In this document: positions 45,598 to 50,222 of the stretch, in pieces
Layout: every line of letters starts with the position of its first letter
How positions within the stretch are numbered: the first letter of the stretch is position 1
Source of the DNA: Lachnospiraceae bacterium
GTDB taxonomy: Bacteria; Bacillota; Clostridia; Lachnospirales; Lachnospiraceae
Reading direction: 5' to 3'
DNA length: 50,222 bases
Assembly (NCBI GenBank): GCA_024403515.1
Contig: JAKSRS010000014.1
Span: 1 to 50,222, forward strand
The notes under the pieces: model-generated
Seen by the model: only the letters and a program-made list of their open reading frames with translations
Told to the model about the DNA's origin: nothing
The model's database searches: none
Translations under genes and position numbers: made by a program

Positions 45598-48021
45598 TTA
45601 GTTTTGCTTAGTAAATAAAGCCTTTATGGCTTTCAGATAATGTCTGTTGGCATTAAGTACAAGTGCGTTTGCAAGGTTATATTTAATTGCGCCCCCGCTA
45701 TTTGTTATAAGACCTTCCAATGCGCCTTCCATAAGCCCGCTTCTAATCATCTTCATCTCAGGGTCATCCTTCTTTTTCCCCGGAAACATGAAGTGAATTG
45801 CTATATTTACACCAAATGACATTACTCTTCCGAATAAAGACTTAGATGCCACATCGGCAAAAGAACAGGTCATATCCATTGTTCCTCTGTCTCTTTCATC
45901 AAGCTTTGATAATGGCTTTTGGTATAGCTTTATAAACTGCTCTTTAGATATTTCCATGCCATTTTTGTGGTCTTTAAAATACTCTGAAAGCTCAACCCTG
46001 TCATCTCTAAAGTATTCATTTCCGTCTACCTGAATTGTTTCTTTAAGAACTAAATCTTTTACATTTCGGCCTATTGCTATGGTGTAATCACCCTTAATGA
46101 CAGAAAAGGCATTTTTTGAAACATCAAAGATGCTAAAAGATCTTTCATCCAAAGTAAGCTTTACCTGTCGGCTTTCACCGGGCTTAAGATATACCTTTTC
46201 AAAGCCTTTAAGCTCAATCTTACTTCTTAAAACCTTAGGTGTATTTGCAAGTATATAAAGCTGTGATACTTCGCCACCCTCGACATTTCCTGTATTCTTT
46301 ACAGTAAACGAAACCTCCAGTTTTCCTTCTTTGTAAAGAGAACTTGAAACGTTTAAATCCGAATACTCGAAGTTTGTATAAGATAGTCCGTAGCCAAACG
46401 GATATTTTACCTCAACGCCATAAGTTTCATAGTATCTGTATCCAATAAAGATGCTTTCCCTGTATTCTATGTCGTCCTTATCAAGGGCAAAATATCTGTT
46501 AGCAGGTGTTGTATCCACAGAAAGCGGAATTGTCTCGGAAAGCCTTCCGCTTGGATTTGTTTCACCGCTAATTAAGCTTGCTACCGCCTCGCCTACGGCC
46601 TGACCACCAAGATGCATGTGAAGGATTGCTGACACGTATTTATCCCACGAGTAGTCCATTGCTGCTCCACCAAAAGATACGGCCGATACATTTTTAGGAC
46701 TTACTCCGACAGAAACCTTTGCAAGTAATTCAACCTGGTTAGCAGGAAGCGAAAGGCTGGTTCTGTCATATCCTTCTCCTTCAAATCGATCGGTTAATCC
46801 CAAAAAGAAAAGGATATGTGTGTTATCATCAAACTCTTTTTCTATTAGTTTTAAAGCTTCGTCTTCAAGAGCATTGCTTGTTTCTTCTGTGTCGTTAGAA
46901 TATCCTCTGGCGTACCAGACTTCGTAGCCTTTATCTACTAATGCTTCAAGTGCGTTTTCGTGTTTCGCGACACATATATGACTGCTTCCGCCGCCCTGAT
47001 ATCTCATATTCTTGGCAAGTTCGCCGATCACTATGAGTTTCTTATTTGTTTTTATCGGAAGGCTGCCTTCATTTTTAAGCAGCACTGCGCTGTCCTCACA
47101 AAGTATCCTTGCTATCTCATTTTGCTTTTCATAGTCTACCTTGTAGTCATCTATAATGTTTTTCTCAAGGTCTGACATTGATTCAAGAATCTTTTCGCAG
47201 GCTCTGTCTATATCTGCTTCGTTAATTGTTCCGTCTTCATAGGCTTTCTTTAAAACGCCTGTATGATATCCATTGTTGTAGGGCATTTCAAGATCAAGAC
47301 CCGCTTTTAGACACTTTACAGCGTCTATGCATGCGCCCCAGTCTGAAATTACCGCTCCTTTAAAGCCCCATTCATCTCTTAAAATTTCTTTTAACAAGTG
47401 TTCGTTTGCACAACCATAATCACCATTTATCCTGTTGTATGAAGCCATCACGGTAGTAGGCTGCGCCTCTTTAACAGTTTCTTCAAAGGCAGGTAGATAT
47501 ATTTCTCTTAATGCTCTTTCATCCACCTGACTGTTTGATGTCATTCGTCTGGTTTCCTGTGAATTTACTGCAAAGTGCTTAAGACTTGTCCCTACCTTCT
47601 TATCCTGAGCTCCTTTAATAAAAGATGTCGCAAGCTTTCCGGCAAGATACGGATCTTCACTGTAATATTCAAAATTTCTTCCACACAAATTAGACCGCTT
47701 CATATTTATTCCGCAGCCTAACACAATCGATATTTTCTCCTGCAGCGCCTCGTCGGCTATTGCTGAAGCCATTTTGTAAGTCATTTCAGGATTCCATGAA
47801 GAAGCCATGGCGCTTGCTGTCGGAAAGCAGGTTGCCTGCTTTGCCGTGTTGATGTCTCCGACTTTTTCGTCTTCGACCTTTCTGATTCCGTGAGGTCCGT
47901 CAGTCATCATGATTGTTGGAACTTTTCCGTTACAATCATAGGTGTGCCAGTCGCCGACCCCGTTTAAGAGACGAATTTTCTCGTCAATTGTCAGTTTCCC
48001 AAGAATAGCCTTTACGTCCAT
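45598..48021 (-). CDS. glycoside hydrolase family 3 beta-glycosidase
   Basis: Retaining beta-glucosidase or related enzyme acting on short oligosaccharides in the cytoplasm; no signal peptide. 807 residues: N-terminal barrel (about 1-300) with DGPHGIR, KHFAVN and the catalytic nucleophile Asp227 (VISDWGA); a C-terminal sandwich with KNEGSLPI, GGGSSHI and the RFEGEGYDR region; and an FnIII-like module (KNTGNVEGGEVSQLYI). A tail of about 130 residues after that (MEISKEQFIKLYQKPL onward) is seen in some Lachnospiraceae GH3 enzymes and is of unknown role. It is first in the run with the GPH transporter. GAGGG upstream of the ATG, and a possible TATAAT at 48068-48063. Confidence 0.93.
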   Translation of the reverse strand: MDVKAILGKLTIDEKIRLLNGVGDWHTYDCNGKVPTIMMTDGPHGIRKVEDEKVGDINTAKQATCFPTASAMASSWNPEMTYKMASAIADEALQEKISIVLGCGINMKRSNLCGRNFEYYSEDPYLAGKLATSFIKGAQDKKVGTSLKHFAVNSQETRRMTSNSQVDERALREIYLPAFEETVKEAQPTTVMASYNRINGDYGCANEHLLKEILRDEWGFKGAVISDWGACIDAVKCLKAGLDLEMPYNNGYHTGVLKKAYEDGTINEADIDRACEKILESMSDLEKNIIDDYKVDYEKQNEIARILCEDSAVLLKNEGSLPIKTNKKLIVIGELAKNMRYQGGGSSHICVAKHENALEALVDKGYEVWYARGYSNDTEETSNALEDEALKLIEKEFDDNTHILFFLGLTDRFEGEGYDRTSLSLPANQVELLAKVSVGVSPKNVSAVSFGGAAMDYSWDKYVSAILHMHLGGQAVGEAVASLISGETNPSGRLSETIPLSVDTTPANRYFALDKDDIEYRESIFIGYRYYETYGVEVKYPFGYGLSYTNFEYSDLNVSSSLYKEGKLEVSFTVKNTGNVEGGEVSQLYILANTPKVLRSKIELKGFEKVYLKPGESRQVKLTLDERSFSIFDVSKNAFSVIKGDYTIAIGRNVKDLVLKETIQVDGNEYFRDDRVELSEYFKDHKNGMEISKEQFIKLYQKPLSKLDERDRGTMDMTCSFADVASKSLFGRVMSFGVNIAIHFMFPGKKKDDPEMKMIRSGLMEGALEGLITNSGGAIKYNLANALVLNANRHYLKAIKALFTKQN

Positions 48022-48100
48022 AATAAATAACCCTCCACTAATACTGTACCACGAAGAGTGATATTATAAAAGTGAAGGGTTTTAATTCATTTTATTTAAT

Positions 48101-49345
48101 TTAGAACAACTTCATCAAGTCTTCTATTGTTTCTCTGCGTCTTATAAGCTTAACCTCACCACTTTCAGTAATTAATACTTCAGCAGGGCGGGGACGAGAG
48201 TTATATGTTGAGCACATGCTGTAACCATAAGCACCTGTGTCAAGTACACAGGCAAGATCGCCTTTTTCAATACCTACGGGAAGCTGTCTGTCCTTAGCAA
48301 GTAAATCTCCTGATTCACAGATGTTTCCACATACGCTGATTTCTTCAAGGTTTTCTCTTGATAAAGGCTTTCCATCTCTAAGTATCTCAATATCGTGCCA
48401 TGAATCGTACATTGAAGGACGAACTAAAACGTTCATTCCGATATCTGTTCCGACATACTTCTTTCCTGAGTTCTGCTTTACTGCATGAACTCTTCCAAGA
48501 ATTACGCTTGATTCAGCAACGCAGTATCTACCGGGCTCAGACTTAAATAATGGAGTGCTTCCATAAGATTCTACGAATTCATCTAAGATGGGCTCTAAGC
48601 GCTTTTTAAAGTCTTCCATGTCATATTCAGCTTCGTCATCAAGCTTATGGTAAGGAATACCGTAGCCGCCGCCAAAATCGATAAATTCAAGGTTTTCAAA
48701 GCGGTGTGCAATTCTAAGCAGATTGCTTACTGCCTGAAGATAGGGATCAGGCTGCATAAAAAGTGAACCGATATGCTGGTTAATACCTGCAATTGTAAGG
48801 TTATATTTCTTGGCAATTTCAAAGATCTTATCGATGTCTTCTTCAGCTATACCGAATTTCGTTTTTTTGCCTGCTGTAACAACCTTTTCGTGGTGACCGG
48901 CTCCAACACCGGGATTGATTCTTACTGCGCATTTTCCACCGGGGTTTAACTCGCCGTATGTCTCTAACTGAGAAAGACTGTCAAGACTTGTCATGATACC
49001 ATTATCGATTGCAAACTGAAGTTCTTCTACTCCAACATTGTTGGGTACAAAGAAAATTCTTTCTTTAGGAAATCCAGCCTTCAAAAGAAGGGTCATCTCT
49101 CCAACGCTCATTGCGTCGCAGTTGATTCCTTCTGATAAAGCGATTTTAAGAATCTCGAGGTTTGTGTTGGCCTTAACGGAATAGTTTGCTGTATAAGGAT
49201 ATTTAGTGATGACCTGTGCAACTGCTTTCATCTGCTTACGAAGTTTTTCCTCGCTGTACATGTAAACAGGTGTACCGTACTGCTTTACAATATCCTCAGG
49301 GTTATTTCCCTTAAAGTAATTTACTGCTTCTACATATGAATTCAT
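48101..49345 (-). CDS. lysA: diaminopimelate decarboxylase
   Basis: Converts meso-diaminopimelate to L-lysine with PLP; cytoplasmic, alanine-racemase fold. 414 residues. The PLP Lys is in YSVKANTN (Lys58). Other conserved segments are GHHEKVVTAGKKTKFG, FGGGYGIPY, SEPGRY, CGNICESGD and DTGAYGYSMCSTYN. It follows ddh and a hairpin by 64 bases. Lysine and meso-DAP supply are thus encoded together. No lysine riboswitch was seen in front of it. Confidence 0.96.
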   Translation of the reverse strand: MNSYVEAVNYFKGNNPEDIVKQYGTPVYMYSEEKLRKQMKAVAQVITKYPYTANYSVKANTNLEILKIALSEGINCDAMSVGEMTLLLKAGFPKERIFFVPNNVGVEELQFAIDNGIMTSLDSLSQLETYGELNPGGKCAVRINPGVGAGHHEKVVTAGKKTKFGIAEEDIDKIFEIAKKYNLTIAGINQHIGSLFMQPDPYLQAVSNLLRIAHRFENLEFIDFGGGYGIPYHKLDDEAEYDMEDFKKRLEPILDEFVESYGSTPLFKSEPGRYCVAESSVILGRVHAVKQNSGKKYVGTDIGMNVLVRPSMYDSWHDIEILRDGKPLSRENLEEISVCGNICESGDLLAKDRQLPVGIEKGDLACVLDTGAYGYSMCSTYNSRPRPAEVLITESGEVKLIRRRETIEDLMKLF

Positions 49346-49362
49346 AATATTATTCCTTTTCC

Positions 49363-49400
49363 AGAAAAATACAGGCCAAATCAGTTGCCTGCTTTGGCCC
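49363..49400 (-). terminator. hairpin between ddh and lysA
   Basis: Stem GGCCAAA (49399-49393, minus strand) with TTTGGCC (49380-49374), 12-base loop, followed by TGTATTTTTC. A weak terminator or attenuator that would partly separate ddh from lysA expression; the short stem and large loop keep confidence moderate. Confidence 0.55.
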
Positions 49401-49409
49401 TAATCTTTT

Positions 49410-50222
49410 TTATAATAAGTGTGCGCGAAGCTCCTCTGCTGAAGCTGCACTTAAATATGCGGGTGCAATATCAAATACTGTCTTGCATCCTGTCTGTCCT
49501 TCTTTGTTAAGTCTGTTGATGGCACGTGCATATGCTACAAGAACAGAACCTGTAAATTCAGGGTTTGAATCGAGCTTTAAGCTGTATTCGATTACGTGCT
49601 TATTTTCTTTATTAAATCCTGTAACGCCAGTTCTGAATACGAATCCACCATGAGGAATTCCTGCATGATCTCTAACAAATTCTTCTTCAGTAATAAAGTG
49701 TACTGTTGTATCGTAATCTGAGAAGTAGTTAGGCATTGTCTTGATATCGTTTTCAATCTTAGCAAGGTCAGCGCCTTCCTCAGCAACTACGAAGCATTCT
49801 CTTGTATGCTTTTCTCTTGTTGAAAGAGTAGGATTTTCACCGTTACGAACAGCTTCAAGAGCTGAATCAACAGGAATTGTATACTGCTTACCGTTCTTAA
49901 CGCCTTCAACTCGTCTTATTGCATCTGAGTGGCCCTGGCTTACGCCCTTTCCCCAGAATGTATAATCGTTTCCTTCAGGAAGAATGCAGTTAGCATATAA
50001 TCTGTTTAAAGAAAACATACCGGGATCCCAGCCACAGCTTATAAGAGCAGTCTTTCCTGCAGCCTTAGCAGCCTTATCTACATTATCAAAGTGTGAAGGA
50101 ATATTTGCGTGTGTATCAAAGCTGTCGATTACATTGAAATACTTTGCAAATTCAGGAGTCATTGTAGGAAGGTCTGTTGCACTACCTCCACAAATAACAA
50201 GTACATCAATATCATCCTTGTG
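49410..50222 (-). CDS. ddh: meso-diaminopimelate dehydrogenase, N-terminus cut by window edge
   Basis: NADPH-dependent enzyme that aminates tetrahydrodipicolinate to meso-diaminopimelate in one step, the direct branch of the lysine/peptidoglycan pathway. About 270 residues are visible; the frame remains open to the right edge, so the ATG at 50162 is not the start. Visible segments include VLVICGGSATDLP, DTHANIP, SCGWDPGMFS, FWGKGVSQGHSDAIRR and the C-terminal Rossmann partner region. It precedes lysA, together giving lysine from tetrahydrodipicolinate. Length so far fits the 320-330 residue family. Confidence 0.95.
   Translation of the reverse strand, partial: HKDDIDVLVICGGSATDLPTMTPEFAKYFNVIDSFDTHANIPSHFDNVDKAAKAAGKTALISCGWDPGMFSLNRLYANCILPEGNDYTFWGKGVSQGHSDAIRRVEGVKNGKQYTIPVDSALEAVRNGENPTLSTREKHTRECFVVAEEGADLAKIENDIKTMPNYFSDYDTTVHFITEEEFVRDHAGIPHGGFVFRTGVTGFNKENKHVIEYSLKLDSNPEFTGSVLVAYARAINRLNKEGQTGCKTVFDIAPAYLSAASAEELRAHLL

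Overview
The window reads as a chromosomal segment of a low-GC anaerobic Firmicute, most likely a fibre-degrading, possibly motile Lachnospiraceae (Butyrivibrio/Roseburia-like). The evidence is an Ile T-box upstream of ileS, a GlgC/GlgD pair, DnaD with a DnaI-type helicase loader, meso-DAP dehydrogenase with LysA, GH3 and GH43 enzymes with a GPH sugar transporter, flagellin-modification type proteins (FliB, PseG), and strong GGAGG ribosome binding sites. The genus is an inference. I saw no tRNA or rRNA gene, CRISPR array, insertion sequence or phage module.

Layout. Nearly everything from 1 to 26.4 kb is on the minus strand: ileS (3' part cut by the window edge) with its T-box; an S41-like lipoprotein; a small secreted protein; a CPBP protease plus PfkB kinase operon; an operon trmH - small frameshifted ORF - fliB - GH43 - pseG - mscL; the complete F1Fo ATP synthase operon (two accessory membrane proteins, then atpB-E-F-H-A-G-D-C); mfd; pth; and glgC-glgD. 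From 26.6 to 31.6 kb the genes turn to the plus strand: murC, dnaD, dnaI and a long PRPP synthetase, with an array of DnaA boxes in front of dnaD. From 31.6 kb to the end they are minus again: a sigma/anti-sigma/secreted protein/ABC exporter cassette (31.6-37.1 kb), a long run GH3 - GPH transporter - GDPD - EAL - GH25 - sirtuin - 846-residue unknown protein (48.0-37.4 kb), then lysA and ddh (5' end cut by the window edge).

How the genes work together. Core blocks serve energy conservation, glycogen synthesis, transcription-coupled repair, replication initiation, and cell-wall and lysine precursor supply (murC, ddh, lysA). Carbohydrate use is represented by GH3 with its transporter, GH43 and PfkB. 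The most interesting accessory parts are: (i) the sigma-factor cassette, in which a lipoprotein (split by a frameshift), a sigma factor, a DUF4367-type anti-sigma, two small signal-peptide proteins, two half-size permeases and an ABC ATPase form one tight unit; (ii) an overlapping set of a c-di-GMP phosphodiesterase, a membrane-anchored lysozyme, a sirtuin and a large exported propeller-like protein; (iii) an ATP synthase c subunit with two carboxylates at the ion site, as in the Na+-driven rotor of Fusobacterium; (iv) tandem, directly abutting DnaA boxes in front of primosome genes. Two genes look broken by one missing base at a short homopolymer, which may be real mutations or sequence errors.
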